Below are positions 48,336 through 62,200 of a stretch of 64,000 nucleotides of DNA, in pieces (position 1 is the first letter of the stretch; every line of letters begins with the position of its first letter). The position numbers and the translations under genes were made by a program. Below the pieces are notes generated by a model. That model ran no database searches. It was given only the letters and a program-made list of their open reading frames with translations, and was not told the DNA's origin. Source of the stretch: Symbiodinium natans. Taxonomy: Eukaryota > Sar > Dinophyceae > Suessiales > Symbiodiniaceae. The stretch covers positions 322,501 through 386,500 of the forward strand of contig CAJNDS010001391.1 of NCBI GenBank assembly GCA_905221605.1. Direction: 5' to 3'.

Positions 48336-48738
48336 TCAGGAGCTCGTCTCGCCCAAAGCGCAGGGGGGGCTGCTCGGAGAGAACTCTGCTGAGCCCGAGT
48401 TGTCCGAAGCCAGTCCCAACCCAGCAAACCTGCATTTTGGCTAGAAATCCTCACGGCTGGAGAAGAGTTCTTAACTATGCTTGACAGGTGCTGCGCAGCT
48501 CAGGCGAATGGAAGCCACCCCGAAACCTTCCACTACCTCAAATACTGCGGCACTGCTTTTGCCAGGCAATGGGCTTCGCATGACAATTGGGCTGCGCTGA
48601 CACCGAAAGGCGTAGCACACCAGGCTCCTGTACAAACTTCCACCTCGAAGGCAAGACCGCCAAAACTCTCCTGGAGGCATACCACACTACACAATGATAC
48701 ACCCCCTGCAGCCCTCCGCCCATGCTTTGTCACTGGAC

Positions 48739-49570
<832 letters not shown>

Positions 49571-49973
49571 TCAGGAGCTCGTCTCGCCCAAAGCGCAGGG
49601 GGGGCTGCTCGGAGAGAACTCTGCTGAGCCCGAGTTGTCCGAAGCCAGTCCCAACCCAGCAAACCTGCATTTTGGCTAGAAATCCTCACGGCTGGAGAAG
49701 AGTTCTTAACTATGCTTGACAGGTGCTGCGCAGCTCAGGCGAATGGAAGCCACCCCGAAACCTTCCACTACCTCAAATACTGCGGCACTGCTTTTGCCAG
49801 GCAATGGGCTTCGCATGACAATTGGGCTGCGCTGACACCGAAAGGCGTAGCACACCAGGCTCCTGTACAAACTTCCACCTCGAAGGCAAGACCGCCAAAA
49901 CTCTCCTGGAGGCATACCACACTACACAATGATACACCCCCTGCAGCCCTCCGCCCATGCTTTGTCGCTGGAC

Positions 49974-50816
<843 letters not shown>

Positions 50817-50883
50817 GGCTCAGGAGCTCGTCTCGCTCAAAAGCGCGGGTGGGGGGGGGGGGGGGCTGCTCGGAGAGAAATCT
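50817..50883 (-). promoter_or_regulatory. Conserved 5' leader with probable trans-splice acceptor
   Basis: Upstream of every ARF start, on the minus strand, is TCTCTCC(G/T)AGCAG, then a C-run, then GGGCGAGACGAGCTCCT with few changes, then ATG. The C-run is C6 to C8 in most units and C15 here (50851-50865). The AG at 50866-50867 (42252-42253 for B, 43488-43489 for C, 41130-41131 for A) follows a pyrimidine-rich run, so it is the likely spliced-leader acceptor, giving 5' leaders of about 35-50 nt. Inference from sequence conservation; no transcript evidence. Confidence 0.5.
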
Positions 50884-51632
50884 GCACTTTACCCGACGGA
50901 CATCTGAGCTGACACTTATGTGAACAGGGCTCTTCGCATGCATTGAACATCATAGATCCCCTTACAGACCGATCCCCAGATAGGCTCTCACATGGAACAA
51001 CCCTCAAGTCCGTCGACAGCCCCATTTTTCAGCCAAAATGACCCTTAAACTTAAACCCATGTCCAATCCCTGCAGGTGCCTCGCCCTCTTGTAGGCGCTC
51101 ATTTCGCATCGGGTCCTACTTTCTTGGGGGCCAATAGCTTAGCTGGCTTGGAGGGCTTAGGGGGCTGGTTTGCTGTGCCAAATTTTTGGGTTATCTGGTT
51201 GAGGTTTCGTGGATCGCTCGCAAGAGCCTTTTTTATCGCGGGGAGGGGCGGGGGGGGCGGGGGCGGGGGCGGGCGCCTGACATGTCCTGCGTTTTGCTGA
51301 CAGAAAAAGGTTGTTCTTGTGGCGAGAAGCATTTCATTCTCAGCTGCTTTGTTACATATTTGCGATACATACATATATATGTATATACATAAATATCTTG
51401 CTTGGATTGCAACTTGGGGCGCACTCTGGTTTCCCTTTCGTTTGGAAGTAGCGCACTCATCGTTTCAAAGGTCCACAGACCATTGCTGGGTGGCATTGCT
51501 TGTTGCTAACTCCTCCCCTGCACCGCGTGTCAATGAGGCTCTTCATGTGTTGCTCACTGGGTCTCCAAACTCCAGGTGTTTCAGCTGCTCCTGAAAACCC
51601 AAAAGACATCATGCGCAAACGCACGCACGCAC

Positions 51633-51667
<35 letters not shown>

Positions 51668-52213
51668 GTGCATCTATGTATATGTACATATATATATACA
51701 CATACATATATGCAGACACTTATAAATTTCCGTATGTATACATATATATATATATATGTAGCATCTAAAAGTTGTCCTGGCTCGTGCTGCCCTCAAAGTC
51801 CGTCGCCTCAAGCCGAGATCGACTTGCTTGAGGGAGTATGGCCGAGATCTGTGCTTCGAAATAAGGGGTACCTTTTAAAGAAGGGCTAGATTATTTTGGA
51901 GTACATTCGGGGACGCCATTTGGGGGGCGTACATATCAGGAGATGTCGTGAATTGCAAGGGGCGCCTCCATTGTGACGATGACCGGGTGGCCTTTGAAAG
52001 TCTTGCCCAGAGCGCCTGCCCACTCTTTGGCCAGCAGAAGACGAGCAAGATGCAAGAACGCAGCAGCATGGTACTAAGCATGATACTGGTACAGCAGCTT
52101 CTTTACGTCACCTGTTTAGGTTGGCGAAACCAAGGATTGGCCAGCCACCGACAACTCAAACTTCGGCGAAGCACCTGTGAATGAAGCATCTAACCCCGCA
52201 GTGCAGAGCAGGC
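50884..52213. other. Upstream flank of the ARF array; low-complexity DNA
   Basis: Unique DNA with a G-rich tract (51238-51275) and (AT)n tracts at 51361-51395 and 51634-51760 that form compound TA/CA repeats. No exon supported. The minus-strand match to the spliced-leader core at 51031-51040 is discussed as a finding. Confidence 0.5.
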
Positions 52214-52251
52214 CTGCCACTTCAAGGGGCGTCTTGTGAGAGACGACCAAC
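52214..52251 (-). CDS. Candidate micro-exon
   Basis: Minus strand: CTTTCCCCTAAG|G opens at 52251 after a good pyrimidine run and GTGGCAG|GC closes at 52214. Encodes L-V-V-S-H-K-T-P-L-E-V-A. Short, so chance is a real possibility. Confidence 0.3.
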
Positions 52252-53370
52252 CTTAGGGGAAAGCACCAGAAAGAACAAACCTGACACCAGCGACACTGGA
52301 TCCGATGTCCACATGGCCAGCAGGGCACGCGCTCTGGCTTTTGAGAGCTCGCGTCTCCCGCTTCACAAATAGCGGGGAAGGCTTCCAGCGTCCCTGGAAA
52401 CCCCCTTAAGGCATCTGCCTACAAAAATGTCCCAGAGACAGCCAGGCGGCGGTGGGGGCGCGACACCCTGGCAAGGCTCTGGCTCCACGGAGGTCTCCTG
52501 AGGTTGGAGGCTTCAGGGCTTTTCTAGGCTCAGGGGCCTCGAAGGTCTCAAGCATGCTGAGAAGATCCAGAAAATGTCCCCCGCCACATTCTGAAAGGAA
52601 GTTAGCGACCTAAACGTTAAATCAAGCCCAAGCAGCTAGGGTCGCCCAATGGACGTTTGGCTTCTGGGGCAGACGGACCTGCGGGCTTTCGGGGCCAGGT
52701 TCTTGGCATGGCAGGCTTGGGAGCCGAGGATTTCGGGCCTATCGGTTTTCAGGCTCAGTATGGTTCACTGGTGAGTACCAAGAAGGCGGATCAAGCCGCA
52801 TTTGAAAGGCAATTCTTTGCCGGAACCTGGCATTCTGACTTGGCCATAAGTAACCATATCCGCCTGCAGGGACTGAGTACACAGATATCCCAACGCCGGC
52901 CTTCGTATTCTTGTTCGAGGCCAGGCTGTAGCACCCTGCTTCAAGCGCCTCCTGGGTACAGGAGCAACCGCAGCGCAGCTTGGAGAACAATGCTATGTAC
53001 TTACATTCAGATGCAGTGACCGCAGAAGCAATCATCATGATACTCCAATATTGCAAACGCCCAGAGAACCAGAGTGTGCCAGAATCGCTCGAACGATTTT
53101 TCTTTACCCAAAGCCATGCCCAGGCCTGTGAGCTCTTGAGAACCAGCTCGTTCAGACCCGGGATGGCCAGCCAGCGCCCCTGACAAGCAGAACGTCTCAT
53201 CTTGACTTACGAAAACAAGGGGCCCCCGAATACATACCCCTTAATGTCGGAAGCCCCACATGTTGACATGCTGCATACAAATTCAGGAACGCCACTGAGT
53301 TTCTGAAATTCCTGAGAGTCCCCTCCTGGCATTGCTTCAATTCGCAGAGAACACCGTTCAAAAAGGCGCT
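52252..53370. other. Intron-like DNA
   Basis: A minus-strand frame at 52739-53200 is open for 153 codons and partly coding-like ('PGLNELVLKSSQAWAWLW'), but boundaries are not clear, so no exon is called. Confidence 0.3.
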
Positions 53371-53517
53371 TCACATGTCACTCGTCCAGTACTTGACTTT
53401 GGACCCGAGCATGGCGACAAAGCCAGAAATGCCCACCTCTTGACTAAGCTTCTTCTTGTGATGGGCGAAAGCTTCAGCATGCCAGTCCTCGGGGGGCACA
53501 GCAGCATCGAAATAAAC
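53371..53517 (-). CDS. Candidate exon, probably terminal
   Basis: Minus strand: GATCATTTCAG|G opens at 53517; the frame ends at TGA (53371-53373), or at a GT donor (GACAT|GTGAAG) if spliced. It encodes 48 residues: 'VYFDAAVPPEDWHAEAFAHH' onwards, ending Y-W-T-S-D-M. Acceptor quality, length and composition make it one of the best isolated exon calls in the window. Not recognised. Confidence 0.5.
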   Translation of the reverse strand, partial: VYFDAAVPPEDWHAEAFAHHKKKLSQEVGISGFVAMLGSKVKYWTSDM

Positions 53518-55340
53518 CTGAAATGATCCTCTGCGGGCGCTGTTGCGGAAGGCGTCATGTGTGCACTTGTAGGACACGTGGGGTCTTTTCACTCAAGGAG
53601 AATCAGCCATCAGGCTTTAGCGCTGGAGGGGGGGAGCCTCTCCAACATCTACGCTGAAACTCAAACTAGCAATGGAGGTCTCGAGTCGCACATCGTCGCA
53701 TGCTGCCACCAAGAATCACCCGGCAGGAGACCGCGCAAAGCCCGCTTTGCCTCTGGGTTTCGCGAGTGCGCCGTGCATGGGCAAACCAACTGCAATCTGC
53801 TGCTTCCTGCAATTGCCGTTTCGAAGGTAAACTTGAATGAAAATGAAGACTCGGAAAGATGGCTCGCGGATATGCAAACGGACCACCACCACGACAACGA
53901 CATCCCTCTACTTTGTCATGGCCATGTCAAGATGGGGGTTACGCCCGGGGTGCCTCAGCCAGCTGCGATTCATCCACACGCAGCCGGCGCCTGGAAATCG
54001 AAGACACAAAGCAAGAGGGATCTGGACGAAAAACTTTTGAATTCCTCCGATGTTGGTTTCTGAGTGCCACACACATCCTTCGTCCGGTGATCGACGGGCC
54101 GGATTGTCCTCCAATCACTACTGGAAGGCATGCTTGGGGACAAGGATCGCAAGAAATAGCCAGAATCCGTGACCAGCGCCCAATTTGACGCATCCGTTTC
54201 GGGTTTGAGGACTCAGGATTGAAGCACTGCAGCACTGCCATGGGCATAAAAAGCAGATCACCCCAGATAGCAGGATGGACACCGTGAAGGCGACCTGCGC
54301 GGCTTGCGCCTCCGATTTGTTGCGCAGAGATGCCCAGACAAAGGCACAGGAACCTCCGTCAAAAATGCCCTCCCTTTTCAACCCTTTTGAACCCGGAACC
54401 CTCCTTGCCCATCCCTTGGGCGCAAGTTCCAGATCTGCCACGGCCTCCGGGTCCTTATTCTCGGTGGTGGCTGGGCAATTTGCAAGACAGCTGTGTGTGT
54501 GTGTGTGCGGGCGAGCGTGCACGTGTGCGCTTGTGCACGCATGTGCGAATTTGCGCGTATACGCGCACGTGTGCGCGTGTACGCGCGCGCGTGTGCTCGT
54601 GAGAGCATCTGAGCATGCGAGGGCACGCGCGTGTCCGCGCGCGCCGCGTGCGCGCGCGTGAGCCGCGTGCGCGCGTGTGAGCCGCGCGCGCGCGCGCGCG
54701 CGAGAGCAAGTGCGCGCGCGTGCGTCTGCATATGTCTGCGTGTGCGCGTGTGTGTCACACTTCTGCGGGCCCCATGTCAAGCCCAGGCTCGAAAGGCGCC
54801 TGGCTTCGCGGAGAGGGAGGGAAGAATGACATCCTCCGGTGCTGTCAGCGCTGTCAATCTGTCAGTCCAGCGAGTCAAGTCCTATCTCACGCACCTCTCT
54901 GCCCAGCAGTTTCGTGCAAACTCCCTGGATCCCAAGGCAGATCCGGTCCAGCTTGTGGCTGAGGACCACTGTGACGCCTCAGAAACGATGCTGGGCTTGA
55001 ACTCGTCGAGGGCATCATCTTCATCTGAGCAGCGGTCCAAACTGCTTTGAACTCTGGGTTCCATAGCCCTAGAAGTAGTAGATCCCTTGTCAAGACCTGC
55101 AGCGCCCTGACCCGATGGCACCTACAGCACCATGACCCCATGGCCACTTATGAACACCATCTTTCATCACTCGTGGACCCCATATGCCCGAAAACCCCAT
55201 GCCGCGCAACCTTCGGTCTCAAGCCGGCCTTGGCCATCCTTGGCGAAAACGCCGTGCCGACCTCCCGCATGGTGCGTGGAGGAGAAAAATTGGGTCGGGC
55301 GGGGGTGGTCTTCAGGCAAGGCCTGCCAATGACGGTTAAG
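53518..55340. other. Mixed: intron-like DNA with a Z-DNA-prone tract
   Basis: Minus-strand frames at 54240-54470 ('QAAQVAFTVSILLSGVIC', membrane-like) and 54882-55121 look partly coding, without clear boundaries. The alternating purine-pyrimidine tract is listed separately. Confidence 0.35.
54491..54755. repeat. Alternating purine-pyrimidine (GT/GC) tract
   Basis: About 265 bp dominated by GT, GC and AC dinucleotide alternation, including CGCGCGCGCGCGCGCGC near 54685-54703. It is not one simple repeat unit. GC alternation at this length is among the strongest Z-DNA-forming sequences known. Frames through it give Arg/Ala/His-rich peptides and are artefacts. Confidence 0.9.
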
Positions 55341-55501
55341 GGTTGCGTGACCGCCATGTCTAAGGCTCCAAGCATGTGCTGGTCTTCAAGCAATCCCATG
55401 TTTGTAGATTCTGTCCAGCTGTCCATCCAGAGACTGGAATGGTTTTTCCTTCGCTTTGCAACCAACTCTTTGTCAAGCATGGTCAGGTTGCTCATGCTAG
55501 C
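55341..55501 (-). CDS. Candidate exon, unknown protein
   Basis: Minus strand: TGAGAAAG|G opens at 55501; the 3' edge is uncertain, set near a GC donor around 55341 (GTCATTG|GC). Encodes 'ASMSNLTMLDKELVAKRRKN' and about 30 more residues including 'GLLEDQHMLGALDMAV'. Coding-like; the acceptor lacks a strong pyrimidine run. The opposite strand is also open over this stretch. Confidence 0.33.
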
Positions 55502-56344
55502 CTTTCTCAGCCTTCCAAGTCTGCCCGGCAAAGGGCCCAACTGCATCGCAGAGGGGAGGAAAATGGTTCGAGAAGGACAACGACCGTCAACTTACCTCCT
55601 CAACTTCTCTCGAAACCACCCAAACCTAGAAGCAAACCCAAAACATCTCTGTCTCCACCCCCTGCCATTGCGGCGGCATCCTAACCGTGTTTGGGATTTA
55701 ATCGCCCACAACTCGGACACGGAGGGTATAAGCTTCATTGAGTAGTACTATCCCTGACTGACATCCGCGTGCCTTTCCTAGGTCTCGACAGGCTCACCTG
55801 GTGCTCCATGTGCCACGGCTTACAGATGTGGAGACTGTTTTTGGTCCGGGGGCTCGGCCGCTTGAACATACAGGAGTTGTTCTGAATGGGAGAACCGGGT
55901 CCACATGCAAGTGCCTTTCTAGAGTCGTCCTACAAGGGACCTTAGACTAGAAGAGGGCCTTGCACTGCATCATAAGACTCTGCTCAACTGCGATTCTCAT
56001 CCTTGCTCGACCTCGATATGAAGACCAGACACCGGCTTCCGCAACGTGGGCAACGCCATGTGGCACCGGGGCAGCAAAGAGTGGCAGGATGCACGTGACT
56101 AAAATGTTTTTGCCTTCGGGGTTGGGACATGTTACACTGTTGGGCTCAAGGGGTATGGCCCTCAGGCCACTCTAGACTTTCACCATACAAGCTTCTCGCC
56201 AAAAACTTCGCTGGTTTCTGCCCTGGATCAGAAGCGACCACCTGCCAGTGCTTGCGATACCCCCGCTTGCCGTGACTCTTGCGGGAAATTACTGAGCGCT
56301 GATTGCTTTATAACTACTTTCGTTTGCCCAACTGCAATCGCATC

Positions 56345-56443
56345 CTTGGGCCAGCTCGCGCAGAACGGCAAAGAGGTTGCGAGCTTGAAGCTCAAGCCAG
56401 GAGCCGCCGCTCTGACCAAGCGTGTCCAAGAGGAGCTCAAGCC
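56345..56443 (-). CDS. Candidate exon (99 bp)
   Basis: Minus strand: GTTTTGCTTCAG|GG opens at 56443 and CCCAAG|GA closes at 56345, a GA donor. Encodes L-E-L-L-L-D-T-L-G-Q-S-G-G-S-W-L-E-L-Q-A and 12 more (R-N-L-F-A-V-L-R-E-L-A-Q), helix-rich. Its phase does not join the FAD-motif exon at 56686-56735 directly (an in-frame TGA would result), so an exon between them or another gene is needed. Confidence 0.42.
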
Positions 56444-56685
56444 CTGAAGCAAAACCCCTGTCAAAAAAATCAAAGCAACTCCTGCCCACTTCGTCAGGGA
56501 TGAACCCACAGATCCGCCACGAAGCCACTTCCCGTCTTCCTTCAAGTTGCCTTGAGGATTCAGATTTTGGGCATCGCGTCCAAACCTCCGGGCTTCCGGA
56601 ACTTCCCAAAGAACGAGAAATTCTCCGAATAGCACTCTGTGCACCCATACCCGTCACCCTGGGGAAGAAGCCCCCCCGAGGCATC

Positions 56686-56735
56686 CTGTGCGCCGCAGTG
56701 AGACCGGAGACTCCGGCGCCGACCACCACGACATC
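56686..56735 (-). CDS. Candidate exon: FAD-binding GxGxxG loop
   Basis: Minus strand: TTTTCGAG|G opens at 56735 and CACAG|GA closes at 56686 with a GA donor. Encodes D-V-V-V-V-G-A-G-V-S-G-L-T-A-A-H, a textbook first strand, G-x-G-x-x-G turn and helix start of an FAD/NAD(P) Rossmann fold as in flavin amine oxidases. It ends two bases into a codon, exactly the phase needed by the 25447-25505 exon, which would give ...A-A-H-R-I-L-K-D... No second-half exon was found nearby. Enzyme substrate unknown. Confidence 0.5.
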
Positions 56736-59247
56736 CTCGAAAATGAGGTTGGGGGAAAAGGAGGGGGGAGGGGCGGGGTTCCCGAACCGCTTCTGGTTGC
56801 CGGGGGACCCCTGTTTCGGGAAACGCCCGAATTCATTCTGAATGTCTGAGTTGCCAGCCCCTGCGGGATTTTTGTCGACGTAAACAATCACATTTCGCAT
56901 TGCGAAGAACATGTATTGACACATGGCTTGGAATAATCGCCCTCCTGACTTCAGTTGTTGCGACATTGTACGCCAAAAATTGAAACTTACAGCATCTGTG
57001 AAAAGCGCAAAAGCCTCCTTAATGAATTGGCTCTGGGTCTAACTTGCTTGGGAGTCAAAGAGACTATTCGCATTCACCATCTTGCTTTTCGACGTTCGGG
57101 ATGCACATGCCTGGTTCTGCACAAAGACAGCTCGCCGCTCGCCATCGCTCTCATATCTTAGCCTTTGCCGCGTGAACTCCCACACCTTCACACCTTCTTG
57201 TCAACTCATCCTAAAGCTTGAACCCCTCCACATAGCCACCCCCCAATATTGGCCTTGCAGGCATTCTTGCATACTGTATTGAATTTCATTCCGGTACTAG
57301 GGGGGATAAGGTTGACGTGACTGAACCGACCGGCCTGCACAGCGTCGGTGTTGGGCCCCCCTTGGTTCGTTGCCTTTGCGCACGAGCAGCTTGCCGATCC
57401 ATCCGAGATTTTTTCATGTGCAATCGTGACAGTCCAACACCATGCCATAACCTACAAAGCCTTTCTGGCAGGTAGAACACCTTCTGGTTTTCGTGCCCCA
57501 TGCCCAGCCTCGCACTCTGCAAGTTTGACAGCACTCCTGCTTTCCCAGAAGACACGCGCCCAACCCCGCCCAACCCCGCCCAACCCCTCCCAAGTAGACA
57601 CCACGAGTCTCCGGCCGACATCGCCACAAATGCAGGCCGTGTCTCCGCTGGACGCCTTTCGCTCCAGGCTTGCGGGGCTTGTTGTATTATATGCATATAC
57701 ATTTACATATGTGTATATTATACATATACATATACTCTGCTGTATATACACATGTTTTAACATATATATATATATGTATATGTATATATATATGTATGTA
57801 CATACAGACATACTTATTATCCTATACGTTGGTGCGACGTGTTTTTGCCGTCCCGCGTTCACGCCCAGGTGGCCAGACACCGAGGAAATAAAACATCACA
57901 CGTTCCCTGGCTGCTGGACGAAATTCGGAGATGCAAACTGAGTGGACTACCTCAAAGAACAGCAGGGAAGGAGGCTCCACATTAAACTGCTGACAAACTG
58001 TGACTTGAAATTCGGGCTCACTGGTTGCCAGGGCGTTCATGAAGGCACCTCTTCACCATTGCGCGCGCTGCCACAACGGTTGCAGCCGCTGCGAGCGCCG
58101 ACGACGCGCCTGTGCATCTCAGGAGTTTGGAGTCTTAGCAGGGTTTGGACCGCATGTCCGAAGAACTCAAGCATAAACATACCACACATGTCATTTTTCA
58201 CCATGGTTTGGGGAGCTCTCGGCTTTTTAGGCCTTCTGTCGGAGCTTAGACCAGGAAGCTCCAGTTACAGAAGGCTTCCTCATGGTGGGAGTTTAGGATG
58301 CCGCTCACGCACAGCTTACCCCATTTTGCGCCCACCTTAGACCTTTCCTCTACGTGTTTATCCTGTATACTGTATACGATGTGGTGACCACTTGCCTCTT
58401 GACTTCGTACACCCAACAGCAGCTCTTTTGCGTCATGCAAGATTCGGCACCACTTCCCTCGAAATGGTTCTGAATGCCATGCTCTCCACTTACATCTCCT
58501 TCTCAGACGCCCTGCTCTGTCCGCAGACCAAGAAGCGCTCCCTGAACCTTCGTCTTATGGAGGCTCATGGATATGGATAAGTAGGGTTGCAAGTGTGGTA
58601 ACTATGTAGTCATAACCTTTTTTAGGGTACATATTGCAACCCTGAACCTCCAAAGTAAACCCTTGGGAAACGGGCCTTGCTGCGGAACGCGCGTGGCCCG
58701 CTCGGGCTTTGAGGCGAGCCTGTGCTGCGGGAACACTTCCCTAGCAACTCCAAATACTCGAGACACTGCCCCGAACCCGTGCAAGCCTTTGATTGCGGTT
58801 TACGTTGCGTGCCCTCCAAACAAGAGTCTGGTTGCTTCCTGCCAATTCCCGGCTTTCACTTCCGAATCTGTCAAAGAACCCTGAAGGTCCGGCCAAGCCT
58901 AGCACATTTCGGTGTTGAATGTGCTGGACCTAGTTATCTAGTTGCGAGGCTGGGACAGGCCACACGAGGGAGACCCAACACTGCTGACAAAGCCCGTTCA
59001 CGCTCGTCCACTCCAGAAGACCTAGCCTCGGCCCTGAAGCAAGCCGCCCGACAATGCCCGACACAGTTCCCGTCTTGTTTCCAACTCTCACGCTGAAGCT
59101 TTTCAGTGTTGTGCTTGCACCCCACGACTCATGAGACTCAGTCACTACTCACTCGCACTCAAGAATGCTGTTTTGGGGCTTCAACTCCGACACTCACACT
59201 CGGGAGGCAAGGCCCTTTGCCCGCCGGTCTCAAATGAACACAACCAA
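56736..59247. other. Intron-like or intergenic DNA
   Basis: Contains an (AT)n/(TATG)n microsatellite (about 57685-57810) and short open frames on both strands (57840-58030, 58392-58580) that look weakly coding. No supported exon. Confidence 0.35.
57685..57810. repeat. (AT)n compound microsatellite
   Basis: TATATA, CATATA and TGTATA units mixed over ~125 bp. The third AT-rich microsatellite of this type in the window (others about 24451-24600 and 51634-51760). Confidence 0.9.
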
Positions 59248-62200
59248 CTAAGTTACAAGTCGCGCCAGCTCTGTATCTGCCGGCTGCAGAGCCCTGGCGA
59301 TGATGGCACCGCCTCCAGTGACATTGTGTCCAAGGACCAGAAACCCCAAGTTGGAGTCCTTGCACATGGCAATCGGCCGAAAGCCCGAGGCATCCGAAAA
59401 GCTCGTCCTCCAAAGGCCCAAACTGCGAGACGTCAGCAGGTCCCAGGCCTCCAATTCTCCTGTGGAAAGAAGTGCCCAAAGCACCCCACGTTGCTCCATG
59501 TGCAAGGCTACAACCGCCTTGGACGGATCCTGTAGCGGAGCATCCAGGGCTGGTTGCAACTTGGTAGGCTCAGGCACGCCAAGCTTATCGGGCAGCGGAA
59601 CAGCAGCAACGGGAATCAGGCGGCCGTCCCACCCGGCGAGCAGCAAGCACCAGTCAGCCACGGCATCCTCCGGCAGCAAAGCGGCCACCTGGCTACAGCT
59701 TGTGATGCCCCCGGCCACTCGCAACCATGGCGTATGATCTGCAAGTGTCAAAGCAACTCGAGGATGGCCTAGATGCCACACCTCGATGCGGTCCTCTGCT
59801 GGCGCCAAGAGAAGGCAGCGGGCAAAGTCGCTGGCGCAGGCAGCACTCAGTAAAGGCAGCCGACCACGCCAGACCTCGTCTAAGCGCATTCGCGTGGCTC
59901 CGTCGTCTTGGACCCCAGCATACACCGCAAAGGGGCTCGCCACGTGAAACAGCCCGGAAGGGCACAGGAGGCCCTGAGGTCGGAAGAAGATCCCATGAGG
60001 CCAATCAACCTCTAGGTGGTTGAAACTCCATGTATTTGCCTCGCATAACCGCCGCTCGTGAGCTGGATGCTGCTGGAAGTCCACTTGATATACGTGAACC
60101 TCTTTCAGGAACGCCATGAGGCCAGACCACAGCCAACACAGTTGCAACACGCGTGTGATGTTGCGGAGCACCTGCCACGGAAGCTTCTCCGGCACAAAGT
60201 GCTGGGCATTGGCACCGGCCATGGCCACAAGCGTAGGGTCTCGGCCTGCGTGGCCTGGTTCCCGCAGCTCACGATCCACTGTACTGCCTGCAGAGTCCGT
60301 CACCTCATCGTGTGACGAGGAGTCAGGACGGAGTAGCTCTATGTTGGCATCTCGATCCTCTCCCCGACGCTGGTGCAGGCGGGTCTTGAAAAGCGCAACC
60401 AAGTTCGGAAACTGTCCTCTCGTCGCTCTGCCACTATCTGCAGCAGGCTGCGCTGCCGCGGTTGGAGATAGACTGCGGTGCAGGGGGCGCTTGGATTTCT
60501 TTGCCAGCTCACTCTGCAGGCGGCGGCGCTGCATCGTGACCCTCAAATCTGACATGATCCTCAGCTCCAACAAGCTGCGAGCTGCTTCCTCCAGATCCTT
60601 CATGGTGGCACGGACAGCTTCGAGGGAGAGGACCAATGCACCAGGACACTCCCGCGCCGCGTCTTCAAAGAGAGTTCGCCGCGACTCGATTTCAAAATGG
60701 TAGCAGGACGTCCGGTACCCATCATCGTGCTCGAAGGGCCCAACGAGACAGCCAGCAAAAGGATCTGCAGCTTGCTCTTCGGCAGAGAGCTCGGACCATG
60801 GGCGGAGCTCCCGTTCCAGGTTGCGGAGTGCTTCGGGGATCCCACGCAAGCGACAACACCGCTCCAGCTCTGTGTAGATGGTGCTGCCCCAGTTTTTCAA
60901 CTGATCCTGCACGGCCTCAAGGTCCTTGGACTGCTGTGTCGACAACGCCCACGAGGGTGTGGCGTTCCAGCGCCGGGCAGCGCACTGGGCCATGGTCAGC
61001 TTCGAGGCGGCCCTTTGGGCCGCAGCCAGTAACGCCTCTTCGGCCTCCTCGTCGGCGTCTTTCTCCTCTTTGACCCCCAACTGCTTGAACATCTCACCCT
61101 CGATGATATCGTCCTCGCAGTTGTTATCACCATCCTTCGGGTCCCAGCCTGAGGAATCCCCGAAAACATCCAGAAACAGCACCTGCCGAAACCGCCGGGG
61201 AAGCTTAGCCTGGTCGTCGCCGTGCGGAGCTGCAACGCGGAGCCAGAGCTCCAACCAGAGCACCTGAAAACTGTTCTCCCCTTCGGGTATGTTAGGGGTT
61301 CCTTAGGGGTCCGTCAGGGGTTCCGTTAGGGGCACTTTTCGAGAACGGGACCCCATACCATACTCTACTTAGACCCTCCCACCTGGCAAAGAAAGCTCAG
61401 GGGCGACAACATGTATGTCTGCGCGGGGTCTAGCACACCGTTCTCGAGACGGTGGCCATGCGCGACACCCCAGGCTGTAAGCAGGCAGGGCATGATACCC
61501 ACCACCTGCACCGCAAGGATCTCCCGCCTTCGCAATCCGGCCAAATCTAACACCGCCAGTGCGATGGTCGTGCTCTGGAAAAGGGTTACCAGTGCATAGC
61601 CAGTTGTCGGCGAACGATTCTCCACCAGCGTGTGACAGATGCAATAGTAGCTAAGGCCTTGGAGAATCTGATTGACCCCCAAACCCATGCACACCCTGCA
61701 GTAGGCGTCGTAGCACTGCCACTTGGACTGCAGCTGTCGAAAGAGCTGCACATGCCGCTCTGGCTGCGCCCCTCGTGAGCACGAGAGCAGATCCTCCCCA
61801 CCAACCACCGTCTCTTCCCGCTCCGGCAATAGGTTCTGATTCGAGGTCAGGCTTGGATGTGAGGAGCCCGAGGCAGCTGCCTCACTGGGCTTTCCTAAGG
61901 TTGTTGGCCCTGGAGCTTCCTCGTGGCGTCTGGGAGGCACCCGGAGACCCTCTCTAAGGTCCTTTGTGTCTTTTGTGTCTTTTGTGTCCTTTCTGTCCTT
62001 TGTGTCCTTTGTGTCCTTTGTGTCTTTGCTTCTCAAACCTTTCGCTTGGGCATCTGCCTCCGGAGGGGTCGGAGTCGGGACACCTCCTTGTGCCTCGCCA
62101 TGCACCTGTTGCCACTCCTGCTGGTCCTGGAAAGGCAGGCGGAGCAGATTGGCGACACCTTGCCGCTCGTAGTCCTTCAAGTTGCTCCTGAGACCAGTAA

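Noticed and set aside
54378-54780. Arg/Ala/His-rich frames on both strands
   Set aside because: Produced by the alternating GC/GT tract.
55047-55745. 232-codon plus-strand ORF
   Set aside because: Overlaps a more coding-like minus-strand frame, lacks recognisable domains and runs through biased sequence at both ends.
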